NCBI RefSeq assembly: GCF_000974685.2
Contig: NZ_AP018738.1
Coordinates: forward strand, 1,178,001 to 1,242,000
Direction: 5' to 3'
Length of the DNA stretch: 64,000 nucleotides
Source: Ferriphaselus amnicola
GTDB taxonomy: Bacteria > Pseudomonadota > Gammaproteobacteria > Burkholderiales > Gallionellaceae
Part shown: positions 1-10,183 of the stretch, in pieces
Position numbering within the stretch: the first letter of the stretch is position 1
How the letters are laid out: every line of letters starts with the position of its first letter
The notes under the pieces: model-generated
What the model was told of the DNA's origin: nothing
The model's database searches: none
What the model saw: only the letters and a program-made list of their open reading frames with translations
Translations under genes and position numbers: made by a program

Positions 1-1
1 A

Positions 2-3000
2 AGCGACCGTCCCTGCGTGTTCTATCTGTTCCATCGCCCTCGGGTGTGGAATCCGCACGAACAAGTTTGGATGGGTTACGAGCGCAAGCGTGGCAAGCTG
101 GAGCAGTTCAATGCCAGACTGCGGGGCGAGTCGCATAGTGCGTTCTCGGAGGTGATCGGTGATGTGGCTATCCTGAGTTCGATCAAGTACGTCATCACCT
201 TGGATACCGACACGCAACTGCCGCGCGATGCTGCACAGACGCTGATCGGCAATATCGCCCATCCGCTTAATCGCCCGGTGTACGACGCTGAACTGGGGCG
301 CATCGTCGAAGGCTATGCGATCTTACAGCCGCGCGCTTCGATCAGTCTCACCAGCGCAGGACAAACTTGGTTCGCTAAACTGTTCGCGGGTGAATCCGGT
401 CTCGATCCTTATACGCGTGAGGTCTCCGATGTCTATCAGGACATCTTTGGTGAAGGCTCGTTCATCGGCAAAGGCATCTACGATGTGGATGCATTCCGTC
501 AGGCGGTCGATGGCCGCTTTCCCGAGAATCTGATCCTGAGTCACGACTTGCTGGAGAGCGCTTATGCGCGCTCGGCGTTGGTGACGTATGTCGATTTGAT
601 CGAAGAGCATCCGACCAGCTATGCCATCGAAACCAGCCGAAGGCATCGCTGGATACGCGGCGACTGGCAGATCGCTGGCTGGCTGTTCCCGCGCGTACCG
701 GGGCCGCCGAGCACAGCAGGGGAGAAGGCCAAGTGGCAGTCCAATTCCCTCACCGCCTTGTCGATTTGGAAGATTTTTGACAATCTGCGCCGCAGCTTAG
801 TACCGCCGTCATTACTGGCTTTGCTGGTGGGAGGTTGGTTATTCGGACAGGGGCACGCTTGGCTGTGGACGCTGATGGTCCTCGGAGTGGTGCTGTTGCA
901 TACATTTTTGGGCACGCTGATCGCGTTGATGCGTAAGGCATCTGAGCGCGATTGGCAAGAGCATCTGCTGTTGACGCTTAGCTCAACTGGCCGTCCCATC
1001 ATGGTCGCCGTCTTGACCTTAGTGCTGTTGCCTTACGATGCGTTGATCTGCCTTGATGCGATCTTTCGTTCGGGGGTACGGATGCTGTTCACCCGACGTG
1101 GCTTGTTGCTGTGGCACATGGGGGCGTATGCCAAACGCAACGCTCTTCGGACGCTGGCCCAATTCTATGTCGAGATGTGGTTCGCACCGGCGCTGGCCTT
1201 GGGGGTGCTGTTCGTCCTCGAACGTACGCACCCAGCGGAATTGGTCTATTGCGTTCCGGTCGCTTTGCTCTGGTTGGTATCGCCCGCTGTGGGCTGGTGG
1301 ATTAGCCGACCTCTGATCGAGTCCGAGCCGGAGTTGAGTGCGACACAAAGGCTATTCCTACAAGCAGCCGCACGCCGAACTTGGCGTTACTTCTCCAAAT
1401 TCGTCGGCCCGCTAGACAACTGGCTACCGCCGGATAATTTTCAGGAATATCCTGCGCCGGCTATCGCAACGCGTACTTCGCCGACCAATATCGGCATGGC
1501 GCTGCTGGCGAATCTGGCCGCTTATGACCTAGGGTATATCTCCTCCGGCGAGTTGTTGCGCCTGACCGACAATACCTTGAGCACTCTGGAGAAATTAGAG
1601 CGTTACCACGGCCATTTCTATAACTGGTATGACACGCGTAGCTTGCAGCCGCTGTATCCGCAATACGTCTCGTCGGTCGATAGTGGCAACCTAGCGGGCA
1701 GCTTGCTCACTTTGCAGGCTGGGTTGGTGGAATTGAAAGATAGCACGATATGTCCATCCAAATCATTCAATGGCTTATCTGACACATTGCAGGTATTTAC
1801 CGAGCATCTTCCCTTGGCACTCTCGCCAGAGTTGGCGCAGAAACTCGCCTTCTTACAGGACACCTTGAGTGCGATTAGACTATCCCATGGGCTGACTTTG
1901 GCCGTTGTCGAGCGCAAGTTGAGTGAGCTGCACTTGACCGGCGGTCGCCTAGTGGCCTGCTTACCCGCAGACATCGACTTAGATGGCGAGTTGTTCTATT
2001 GGGCACAAGCGTTCGACCAACAAGCGCTGGCTTTGCTGGATGACTTGAGGCTGTTGGCTCCTGAGCCGGGATCCTTCCACCATATTCCCACTCTGCATGA
2101 GTTGGCTGCTTTGAGTGTAGCGGGGCGAGAGCCCATAAATTCCCATGCGGTCAGTCGCCTCGCCATGATCGATGAACAGGTGGCGCGCTGTGTTCAGTTA
2201 GCTACGATGGATTTTAGTTTTCTCTACGATACGACACGTAGTTTGCTGAGCATCGGCTATGACGTGAGTGAGCGCCGCCGTGATCCGTCTTGCTATGACT
2301 TGCTGGCCTCGGAAGCGCGTCTGGCTAGTTTTCTGCTCATCGCACAGGGGCAAGTGCCGCAGAAACACTGGTTCATCTTGGGACGCTTGCTGACTAGTTA
2401 TGCCGGCAAGGTGAGCTTGATCTCGTGGAGTGGATCGATGTTCGAGTACCTGATGCCGCGTTTGATGATGCCGGGTTACGACAACACCCTGTTAGAGCAG
2501 ACCTGCAAGACAGTGGTGGCGCGGCAGATCGAATATGGCCGTCAGCGCGGTGTACCTTGGGGCATCTCGGAATCTTGCTACAACGCGACTGACATGCATC
2601 AGGTCTATCAGTACCGTGCGTTTGGCGTACCGGGTTTGGGTTTCAAGCGCGGGCTGGGCGATGATCTGGTGATCGCGCCGTATGCCAGCGCCTTGGCCTT
2701 GACGGTAATGCCTAGAGAGGCGTGCCGCAATCTACAACGTTTGGCCGAGACGGGTTTGCTGGGGGCGTACGGCTTCTACGAGGCCGTGGATTACACGCCT
2801 GCGCGCTTGCCGCGCGGCAAAAGTCACGCCATTGTGCGATCGTTCATGGCGCACCATCAGGGCATGAGCCTGCTGGCCTTTGAGTACGCACTGCTCGACC
2901 GACCGATGCAACGCCGCTTTATGTCGGCACCTTTGGTGCAGGCTACGGAATTGTTGTTACAAGAGCGCGTACCCAAGAGTGGCAGCACCTTGCATCCACA

Positions 3001-6000
3001 CGCGGCAGAAGCCACCGCTGCAGCGCGTCCTCCCGCTGAAGATGAGGGTGGCATCATGCGCGTGTTCACCGATCCCAACACTCCGATCCCTGAGGTGCAT
3101 CTGCTTTCCAATGGCCGTTATCACGTGATGGCGACTCATGCGGGCGGCGGTTATAGTCGCTGGCACGATCTTGCGGTGACCCGATGGCGCGAGGATGCCA
3201 CGATGGATGATTGGGGAACGTTCATCTACTTGCGCGACTGCGCCACTGGACGATATTGGTCGAGTGCGTATCAGCCAACCTTACGCCGTGCCGATCACTA
3301 CGAGGCGATCTTCGTTCAGGCACGAGCCGAATACCGGCGGCGCGACCAAGCGATCGAAGCGCATACCGAGATCACCGTTTCGCCCGAAGATGATGTCGAG
3401 ATCCGTCGTGTCACGCTAACTAATCTGTCATCGCGTCCGCGCCAGATCGAGGTGACCAGCTATGCCGAAGTGGTGTTGGCAGCACTGAATGCCGATCTTT
3501 CCCATCGCTCGTTCAGCAATCTGTTCGTGCAGACCGAGATACTGCCGACGCGGCAAGCCATCGTGTGCACACGGCGACCGCGTACGCCGGGCGAGCATGC
3601 ACCGTGGATGTTCCATTTGCTAGCCGCACCCGGTGCGGTTGCTGAAGACCCTTCATACGAAACCGATCGCGCCCGGTTTATCGGACGTGGGCACTCCGTC
3701 GCCAATCCACAGGTGCTGGAAAAAAGTCACTGCCCTTCGCCCTTGTCGAACACGCAAGGTTCGGTGCTTGATCCCTGCGTGGCGATCCGTCGCACCTTGC
3801 ATCTTGCCCCTGACCAGTCGGCGACCCTGCAGATCATCTCGGGCATGGCTCACACCCGCGAAGCGGCTTTGGCCTTGATCGAGCAATACGCAGATCGGCA
3901 TTTCGTTGAGCGTGCATTCGAGATGTCATGGTTCCAGAGCCAAGGTATTCTGCGTCACATCAACGCGAACGAAGCGGATGCACAGTTGTATGGCCGTCTG
4001 GCCACGTCGGTCATCTTTGGCAATCCCTTGCGTCGCGCGGCCCCCAGCATCATTGCCCGCAACCAATTGGGGCAATCCGGTCTGTGGCGCTTTTCCGTGT
4101 CTGGCGATCTACCCATCGTGTTGATGCGCATCGGCAACATCAATCGCATCGAGTTGGTGAAGCAGGCGCTGCAAGCTCACGCCTATTGGCGGATGAAAGG
4201 ACTAGTGGCCGATCTATTGATCATCAACGAGGATTTCTCGGGCTATCGCGCCGTGTTACATGATCAGATCATGGGGCTGATCAACGCAGGGCCTGAGGCC
4301 AAGGTGATGGATAAGCCGGGTGGGGTTTTTGTGCTCCGCTCAGAGGAGCTTTCCGAGGATGAGCGCGTGTTGTTGCAAACCGTGGCTCGTATCGTGTTTA
4401 ACGACACCACCGATACCCTGATCGAGCAGGTGGAGCGGCGCATTTCCGCAGAACGCGTGTCCGACCGTTTAGAGCCAGAGCACATCGCAATCGAGGAAGC
4501 CGTTCATCCTTTGCCATCACGTGATCGCCTGTTCTGCAACGGACTCGGCGGCTTTTCGCCGGATGGACGTGAATACGTCATCACGCTTGAGCCTGGACAA
4601 ACCACGCCCGCACCTTGGGCTAACGTCATCGCCAGTCCCTTTATCGGCACCGTCGTCAGCGAATGCGGCAGCGCCTACACATGGGTGGAGAATGCTCACG
4701 AATTTCGTCTTACGCCTTGGCTCAACGATCCGGTGTGCGATAGCAGTGGGGAAGCGCTGTACATCCGTGACGAGGAAACGGGAGTCTTTTGGTCGCCCAC
4801 TCCCTTGCCGGCGTGGGGGCGCTCCGCTTACGTGTGTCGGCATGGTTTCGGCTACAGCGTGTTCGAGCATGAAGAATCGGGCATTGCCTCTGAGCTGGTG
4901 ACGTTCGTCGCACTGGATGCGCCGGTGAAATTTGCCTTGGTGACGCTACGCAACCGGTCGAGCCGTAAACGTCGCTTATCGCTCACCGGCTATTGGGAAC
5001 TGGTGATGGGTGAGTGGCGACATGCCAATCTGATGCACATCGTGACCGAAACCGACCCGCTCAGCGGTGCGCTGTTCGCACGTAATGCCTATGGTCGTGA
5101 ATGCGCCAAACGCGTGGTATTCGCGCAGGTCAGCGACGATCATTTCAGCGATACCGGGCGCTCAGTGACGGGTAATCGCACGGAGTTCATCGGTCGCAAT
5201 GGCAACTTGGCTAACCCAGCGGCGATGCGCCGCAAACGCCTGTCGGGTCGGACGGGGGCGGGCTTTGATCCCTGTGCGGCGGTACAGACACAGATCGACT
5301 TGGCTGTCGGCCAGGAGTTGGAGATCGTGTTCGTCTTCGGTGCAGCACGCAACACTGCCGAAGCTGTGCAACTCACGCAACGCTTTGCCGGGCCGGGTGG
5401 CGCACGGCAGGCGCTGGAAGCCGTGCAGGATTACTGGACGCATACGTTGGGAGCAGTGCAGGTCGAGACCCCCGACTCCGCGCTGGATGTGTTGGTCAAC
5501 GGTTGGCTGGTGTATCAAACCCTGTCTTGCCGCGTGTGGGGACGTAGCGGCTATTACCAGTCAGGCGGGGCGTACGGATTCCGCGATCAGTTGCAGGACA
5601 CAATGGCGTTGGTGCATACGACACCTGCGCTTGCCAGAGCGCAACTGATCCGCTGCGCCGAGCATCAATTCCTGCAAGGTGACGTGCAACATTGGTGGCA
5701 TCCGCCCAAAGGGCAGGGCGTGCGCACGCATTTTTCCGATGACTATCTGTGGTTGCCGTATGCGACGTGCCGTTATGTGCTGACGACCGGCGATCGCAGC
5801 GTGCTCGACGAGTCCGTGCACTTTCTGGTTGGGCGTGAGCTAAATCCAGAGGAGGAAGCGTATTACGACCAACCTCAGCGTTCAGCAGAGGCCGCGACCC
5901 TTTATGAACACTGCGTCCGAGCGATCAAGCACGGACTCAAGTTCGGTGCGCATCAACTGCCGCTCATGGGCTGCGGCGACTGGAACGATGGGATGAATCT

Positions 6001-6946
6001 GGTCGGTCGGCAAGGGCAGGGCGAGAGCGTTTGGCTAGCTTGGTTCCTGTACGAGAATCTGCAACTGTTCGCGGGTCTAGCGCGGCAACATGACGATGCA
6101 AGCTTCGCCGAGCTGTGTACGGTACAGGCTGAAGCGTTGCGCAGCAGCATCGAAGCCGAAGCGTGGGATGGCGCGTGGTATCGGCGTGCCTATTTCGATG
6201 ACGGTACACCCTTGGGTTCAGCCAGCAATGAAGAGTGCCAGATCGACTCGATCAGTCAAAGTTGGGCCGTCATCTCCGGCGGCGGAGATCATGCACGGGC
6301 ACGTCAGGCGATGGCGGCGGTGGATCAGCGATTGGTTAGGCGCGATGCGCAGTTGATCCAGTTGCTCGCGCCACCCTTCGATAAATCCACACTGGAGCCC
6401 GGCTACATCAAGGGCTACGTACCCGGTGTGCGTGAGAATGGCGGGCAATATACGCATGCGGGTATTTGGGCGGCGATGGGCTACGCCATGCTGGGTGACC
6501 ACGAACACGCTTGGGAGCTGTACTCGATGCTCAATCCTATCCACCACAGCAGCCTGCCGGACGATATTGCGCGCTACAAAGTCGAGCCTTACGTGATGTG
6601 CGCAGACATCTATGGTGCGGCTCCGCACACGGGGCGAGGCGGCTGGACGTGGTACACCGGAGCGGCTGGCTGGATGTACCGTCTGAGCTTGGAAACCTTG
6701 CTGGGTGTGCATCTGCAAGGGCAGAGTCTGCGCATCTCCCCGTGTGTTCCGGCGCACTGGCAGACTTACACGATTCATTATCGCTATCGTGCAACGCGTT
6801 ATCACATCACCCTCAATCGTCAGAGTGAACCGCCTTTGGCGGCGCCCGTAAGCACGCTTGAGGGCTGGTCAAGAGAGTTAAGTGGGGAAGTGCTGATTCC
6901 ACTCATCGATGATGGCGAGTCGCATCAGGTCGTTGTGAGCTGGTAG
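2..6946 (+). CDS. ndvB: Cyclic beta-1,2-glucan synthase, 5'-truncated by window edge
   Basis: Large membrane enzyme that makes cyclic beta-1,2-glucans from UDP-glucose; these periplasmic glucans serve in osmotic adaptation and surface properties. The reading frame is open from the first bases, so the N-terminus lies outside the window; about 2,314 residues are visible against roughly 2,800-2,900 for the family. In order: GT84 glycosyltransferase part with a DTD motif (LDTDTQLP) and RHRWIRGDWQ; a block of membrane segments around residues 265-435; a glycoamylase-like middle region (WGISESCYNATDMHQ); two carbohydrate-binding GT36-type domains; and a C-terminal GH94 phosphorylase-like domain with GCGDWNDGMN, which in this family controls chain length. 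The stop is TAG, 1 bp from the convergent end of the next gene. Family assignment is firm; the symbol follows the rhizobial ndvB/chvB homologue. Confidence 0.93.
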   Translation, partial: SDRPCVFYLFHRPRVWNPHEQVWMGYERKRGKLEQFNARLRGESHSAFSEVIGDVAILSSIKYVITLDTDTQLPRDAAQTLIGNIAHPLNRPVYDAELGRIVEGYAILQPRASISLTSAGQTWFAKLFAGESGLDPYTREVSDVYQDIFGEGSFIGKGIYDVDAFRQAVDGRFPENLILSHDLLESAYARSALVTYVDLIEEHPTSYAIETSRRHRWIRGDWQIAGWLFPRVPGPPSTAGEKAKWQSNSLTALSIWKIFDNLRRSLVPPSLLALLVGGWLFGQGHAWLWTLMVLGVVLLHTFLGTLIALMRKASERDWQEHLLLTLSSTGRPIMVAVLTLVLLPYDALICLDAIFRSGVRMLFTRRGLLLWHMGAYAKRNALRTLAQFYVEMWFAPALALGVLFVLERTHPAELVYCVPVALLWLVSPAVGWWISRPLIESEPELSATQRLFLQAAARRTWRYFSKFVGPLDNWLPPDNFQEYPAPAIATRTSPTNIGMALLANLAAYDLGYISSGELLRLTDNTLSTLEKLERYHGHFYNWYDTRSLQPLYPQYVSSVDSGNLAGSLLTLQAGLVELKDSTICPSKSFNGLSDTLQVFTEHLPLALSPELAQKLAFLQDTLSAIRLSHGLTLAVVERKLSELHLTGGRLVACLPADIDLDGELFYWAQAFDQQALALLDDLRLLAPEPGSFHHIPTLHELAALSVAGREPINSHAVSRLAMIDEQVARCVQLATMDFSFLYDTTRSLLSIGYDVSERRRDPSCYDLLASEARLASFLLIAQGQVPQKHWFILGRLLTSYAGKVSLISWSGSMFEYLMPRLMMPGYDNTLLEQTCKTVVARQIEYGRQRGVPWGISESCYNATDMHQVYQYRAFGVPGLGFKRGLGDDLVIAPYASALALTVMPREACRNLQRLAETGLLGAYGFYEAVDYTPARLPRGKSHAIVRSFMAHHQGMSLLAFEYALLDRPMQRRFMSAPLVQATELLLQERVPKSGSTLHPHAAEATAAARPPAEDEGGIMRVFTDPNTPIPEVHLLSNGRYHVMATHAGGGYSRWHDLAVTRWREDATMDDWGTFIYLRDCATGRYWSSAYQPTLRRADHYEAIFVQARAEYRRRDQAIEAHTEITVSPEDDVEIRRVTLTNLSSRPRQIEVTSYAEVVLAALNADLSHRSFSNLFVQTEILPTRQAIVCTRRPRTPGEHAPWMFHLLAAPGAVAEDPSYETDRARFIGRGHSVANPQVLEKSHCPSPLSNTQGSVLDPCVAIRRTLHLAPDQSATLQIISGMAHTREAALALIEQYADRHFVERAFEMSWFQSQGILRHINANEADAQLYGRLATSVIFGNPLRRAAPSIIARNQLGQSGLWRFSVSGDLPIVLMRIGNINRIELVKQALQAHAYWRMKGLVADLLIINEDFSGYRAVLHDQIMGLINAGPEAKVMDKPGGVFVLRSEELSEDERVLLQTVARIVFNDTTDTLIEQVERRISAERVSDRLEPEHIAIEEAVHPLPSRDRLFCNGLGGFSPDGREYVITLEPGQTTPAPWANVIASPFIGTVVSECGSAYTWVENAHEFRLTPWLNDPVCDSSGEALYIRDEETGVFWSPTPLPAWGRSAYVCRHGFGYSVFEHEESGIASELVTFVALDAPVKFALVTLRNRSSRKRRLSLTGYWELVMGEWRHANLMHIVTETDPLSGALFARNAYGRECAKRVVFAQVSDDHFSDTGRSVTGNRTEFIGRNGNLANPAAMRRKRLSGRTGAGFDPCAAVQTQIDLAVGQELEIVFVFGAARNTAEAVQLTQRFAGPGGARQALEAVQDYWTHTLGAVQVETPDSALDVLVNGWLVYQTLSCRVWGRSGYYQSGGAYGFRDQLQDTMALVHTTPALARAQLIRCAEHQFLQGDVQHWWHPPKGQGVRTHFSDDYLWLPYATCRYVLTTGDRSVLDESVHFLVGRELNPEEEAYYDQPQRSAEAATLYEHCVRAIKHGLKFGAHQLPLMGCGDWNDGMNLVGRQGQGESVWLAWFLYENLQLFAGLARQHDDASFAELCTVQAEALRSSIEAEAWDGAWYRRAYFDDGTPLGSASNEECQIDSISQSWAVISGGGDHARARQAMAAVDQRLVRRDAQLIQLLAPPFDKSTLEPGYIKGYVPGVRENGGQYTHAGIWAAMGYAMLGDHEHAWELYSMLNPIHHSSLPDDIARYKVEPYVMCADIYGAAPHTGRGGWTWYTGAAGWMYRLSLETLLGVHLQGQSLRISPCVPAHWQTYTIHYRYRATRYHITLNRQSEPPLAAPVSTLEGWSRELSGEVLIPLIDDGESHQVVVSW

Positions 6947-6947
6947 G

Positions 6948-8843
6948 TCAGCTTGGTAAGGGGCTTTCGGGCTTGCTTTGGGCTGCCGTCTGAAGCGAGC
7001 TTTCGAACTCGCTCAATGCCATCGGTTCGCCGAATAGGAAACCTTGAAAAGCTTGGCAGCCGAATTGTTGCAGACACGTCAGTTGTTCTTCGGTCTCAAC
7101 ACCTTCGGCGATCACATGGAGCCCCAGCACTTGCCCCATGGTGATGATGGTACGCACGATGGCAGAGTCGTTGGCGTCACTGGTGATGCCTGCGATGAAT
7201 GAGCGATCGATCTTCAGTTGGCTGAGTGGCAATAGCTTTAGATAGGATAACGAGGAATATCCGGTGCCGAAATCGTCCATCGAAAAACGGATGCCCAGCG
7301 CTTTGAGCGTCATCATTTTGGAAATGGTATCCGCCACATTGTGGATCACTAGACTTTCGGTCAGCTCCAGTTTGAGGCGGGTTGGATCGATGCCGGTCTC
7401 GACTAATATCTTCTGCACATCATCCACAAACTCTGGCTGACGGAACTGGCGCGTGCTGACGTTGACCGCTAGCCAGAGTTCACGGGTGAGTGCCGAGACA
7501 GACCAAGCCTTGAGCTGCAAGCAGGCGGCGTTGAGTGCCCAGTGACCGATGGGTAGGATCAAGCTGGTTTCTTCGGCCAAGGGAATGAAGTCGCGTGGCG
7601 ATACCCAACCACGCTCTGGATGCAGCCAGCGTAGCAAGGCTTCTGCTCCGACCACACGTCGTTCACCGTCGATCTGCGACTGGAAATACAAATGGAACTG
7701 ATCACGCTGGATCGCCCAGTGCAAGGCTTCCTCCATCTCGCTCCTGTCGTCCAGCGTCGTCTGCATCGCCGGATCGAAGAAGCGCAGCGCATTTCGCCCT
7801 GCGTCCTTGGCTTTGTACATCGCCATATCCGCCTGTTTGAGTAAGATATCGATGGACTCGCATTGGTCGTGGAACATCGTAATGCCGATGCTGCACGTGC
7901 AATAGAACTCGCGCCCACTGAGATCATAGGGCCAAGTGATTGAATCGCGTATCTTCTCGCTCACTTGGCGGGTCTGCATGGCGGCTTCCGCCGCAGTGTT
8001 GCTCAACCCTTCCAGCACCACCACAAATTCGTCCCCCCCCAGTCGGGCCACCGTGTCGCCTTCGCGCACATTGGCTTCGATGCGCTTAGCGGCATCAACC
8101 AGTAACTGGTCGCCGACGTCGTGTCCGCGCGTGTCGTTCAGATTCTTGAAGTTATCCATATCGAGGAAGAGCAGCGCCCCGAAGTGCCCAGTGCGCTGGC
8201 AGCCGACCAGTGCCTGCCCTAGCCGGTCATACAGCAGACGTCGATTGGGCAGATTGGTGAGCGGATCATAGTAGGCGAGGCGACTGCGCTCGGCCTCCGC
8301 TTCTTTGCGCTCGGTAATGTCGGTGAGTGCGACGCGCACCGAAGAGACTCCGTCGGCTTGAAAGTGGCGACAGTCGAGCTGAGCGTGGAAGCGCGTGGCA
8401 TCGTTGCGTTGCAGCAGCAGATCGAAGCTTTGCTGCTGATCGTCTTGCAATGTCTTGATGAAGTGCCGATGCCAACGATCTCGGTCTTCCGGCGCCACCA
8501 CATATGAGAATCTGCGTGCCAGTAGTTTCTTGCGTACCACGCCTAGCATCAAGGCACCAGTGAGATTCACCGCTTCAATCATGCCGTTGCGCGTGAGCGT
8601 AAAGTAGCCGAGGGGAGCAAACTCATACAAATCGACATAGCGGTCGCGCGACTCTTCCATAACCACTTGTGCTTGCTGTAAAGCTTCGTTTTGCATCTCC
8701 AATTCGATCTGGTGGACGTGCAGCTCGTGCAACAAAGCATCGGTGGAGGTAGGAGATAGTTCTGGCACTGCCGCAAGCGCCAGCTGTGATTCGGCAGCTG
8801 CGCGTAATTCTTTGGCAGCCTGTTCGTTAGATATTTTACTCAC
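6948..8843 (-). CDS. PAS-GGDEF-EAL cyclic-di-GMP signalling protein
   Basis: Predicted dual diguanylate cyclase/phosphodiesterase. Visible parts of the 631-residue protein: a helical N-terminus, a PAS fold at about 60-175 ending in DITERK, a GGDEF domain at about 187-345 with intact GGDEF (269-273) and a preceding inhibitory RxxD site (REGD, about 260), then an EAL domain with GAEALLRW and the DDFGTGYSSL loop. Both catalytic signatures are complete, so either activity is possible. The start is GTG with GGAGG just upstream. No membrane segment, so probably cytosolic. The PAS ligand cannot be told from sequence. It is convergent with the glucan synthase gene; a link to exopolysaccharide control is only inference. 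Confidence 0.92.
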   Translation of the reverse strand: MSKISNEQAAKELRAAAESQLALAAVPELSPTSTDALLHELHVHQIELEMQNEALQQAQVVMEESRDRYVDLYEFAPLGYFTLTRNGMIEAVNLTGALMLGVVRKKLLARRFSYVVAPEDRDRWHRHFIKTLQDDQQQSFDLLLQRNDATRFHAQLDCRHFQADGVSSVRVALTDITERKEAEAERSRLAYYDPLTNLPNRRLLYDRLGQALVGCQRTGHFGALLFLDMDNFKNLNDTRGHDVGDQLLVDAAKRIEANVREGDTVARLGGDEFVVVLEGLSNTAAEAAMQTRQVSEKIRDSITWPYDLSGREFYCTCSIGITMFHDQCESIDILLKQADMAMYKAKDAGRNALRFFDPAMQTTLDDRSEMEEALHWAIQRDQFHLYFQSQIDGERRVVGAEALLRWLHPERGWVSPRDFIPLAEETSLILPIGHWALNAACLQLKAWSVSALTRELWLAVNVSTRQFRQPEFVDDVQKILVETGIDPTRLKLELTESLVIHNVADTISKMMTLKALGIRFSMDDFGTGYSSLSYLKLLPLSQLKIDRSFIAGITSDANDSAIVRTIITMGQVLGLHVIAEGVETEEQLTCLQQFGCQAFQGFLFGEPMALSEFESSLQTAAQSKPESPLPS

Positions 8844-9193
8844 ACTCCCTCCAAATCCTCGTAATAGACTTCCGAGGTAGCTTGCAGCTTATGGGCGCGT
8901 ATTCGTTTTGTATGTGCTGTAGCGTACAGTTTGACAAGGTCTGGCTTATGGGTGCCTTCTGTACAGCGCTTGGCTTGGAGGTTCGCTGAGCAGTGCTTAC
9001 CGAATCGGCAAGTTTCGATGATCTAAACCCAGATTTTCGTGCAAAAGCATTCCCCAAACCGTTCCCTGTTTGGGAGTTATAAAATACGCATAATGTATAT
9101 TATGTCAAATATGTTTATGTATTGTTTCTGCAGCTATGGGTTGCGGCTAATGACTTCAACCCAACCCTCTTCAATTCTTAGGTTGATATTGAT
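8844..9193. other. Intergenic region, no gene seen
   Basis: About 350 bp between the start of the GGDEF-EAL gene and the end of the CopD-like gene. The middle is AT-rich, with an interrupted palindrome CATAAT-GTAT-ATTATG at 9089-9104. It probably holds the promoter of the GGDEF-EAL gene. The only open frame on the minus strand (73 codons) has no family resemblance and is not called. Confidence 0.5.
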
Positions 9194-9652
9194 TTAGAGG
9201 TAACCGGCGCGTCCTAAGCCCACCACGCACAGTGTGACGATACCGAGTATCAGGTTGATTGCTATCCACTGGCGAATACTTCCGAGAACCCTGCCGGCTT
9301 CAGGCCATTGTTGGGTAGCGACCAACGTTCTGAGTTTTCGGTAGCCTGCGAAATATACCCACACAAATATGGCGATCATCAGTGTGCCAAGTAACAGCAT
9401 GATATGAATGAAGGTCGGGACGTTTACTAAACCACCGTAGCTGGCAATCATCGCTATACCGCTTGCCACCAGTACGACGATCGCACCCCAAACCGCATGT
9501 AGGAAGCGCCGAAACACGGCACTCCACAATTGTAAACGCTCTGGGGGAGCCAGAATTTCAACAGCGGCGGGACGCAGGGCTGTGTACGCAAAGAACATAC
9601 CGCCGACCCACAGGACGGCAGAAAGTAGATGAAGTAGTTTAAGAATGGCCAT
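9194..9652 (-). CDS. CopD-like integral membrane protein
   Basis: 152-residue membrane protein with four predicted transmembrane helices (about 2-24, 43-66, 75-97, 125-147) and His residues in the first helix (KLLHLLSAVLWVGG), as in the CopD/copper-resistance D superfamily. These proteins are often linked to copper handling or heme-containing membrane systems, but the role here is unproven. A TTG start 7 codons upstream (9673) is open but has no ribosome site; the ATG at 9652 follows CCGGAAAAATCCTG and gives the usual length, so it is preferred. Stands alone between recX and the signalling gene. Confidence 0.7.
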   Translation of the reverse strand: MAILKLLHLLSAVLWVGGMFFAYTALRPAAVEILAPPERLQLWSAVFRRFLHAVWGAIVVLVASGIAMIASYGGLVNVPTFIHIMLLLGTLMIAIFVWVYFAGYRKLRTLVATQQWPEAGRVLGSIRQWIAINLILGIVTLCVVGLGRAGYL

Positions 9653-9718
9653 CAGGATTTTTCCGGTGCGCAACGCTGATCATATACGCCATATAAATTA
9701 AAATATAACGGCAACTAA

Positions 9719-10183
9719 TTAATTCATATCAGATTGATCTGATAGCTTTAGTATCCCAAAAATCACATCCAAGCTAAATCCACGTGATTGTAAGAAGCGG
9801 ATTTGACGAGCATTCTCTTTGGGAGAATGAGCAATCTCTCCAAACTTTTTGCGCCAGACCTCGCGTGCCGTTTCCATCTCATTCGCTCTCAGTTCGGGGA
9901 TTGCCTCGGCAATAAGCGTGTCAGCGATACCTTTTTGCCGTAGCTCTTGCACGATGCGCTTCGTGCCGAAGCGGGAGCGTTTGATACGCACCGTTTGTTC
10001 TGCCGCTCGCTGATCTGATAGCCAACCTTGCTCGGCCAGTTGGTCGAGCAAGGTTGGCACATCATCCTCAGGCTCAGCATAGCGAGCTAATTTGGCGTAT
10101 AGCTCGACTCGGCTATGTTCACGACGCGCCAGATACTGCATGGCGCGTACATGCAAGCTGGTTTTAGTCTTCTTCGCCACCAT
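9719..10183 (-). CDS. recX: Regulatory protein RecX
   Basis: 154-residue alpha-helical protein of the RecX family, which binds RecA filaments and caps or destabilises them to limit recombinase activity. Typical features: tandem three-helix repeats, with motifs such as [47 protein letters not shown] and a final [13 protein letters not shown]. Its ATG lies inside the end of recA (20 bp overlap), so the two are translationally coupled. The downstream end is followed by an AT-rich spacer. Confidence 0.93.
   Translation of the reverse strand: MVAKKTKTSLHVRAMQYLARREHSRVELYAKLARYAEPEDDVPTLLDQLAEQGWLSDQRAAEQTVRIKRSRFGTKRIVQELRQKGIADTLIAEAIPELRANEMETAREVWRKKFGEIAHSPKENARQIRFLQSRGFSLDVIFGILKLSDQSDMN

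Noticed and set aside
8836-9057. 73-codon open frame on the minus strand upstream of the GGDEF-EAL gene
   Set aside because: No family resemblance, no ribosome site, lies in a likely promoter region.
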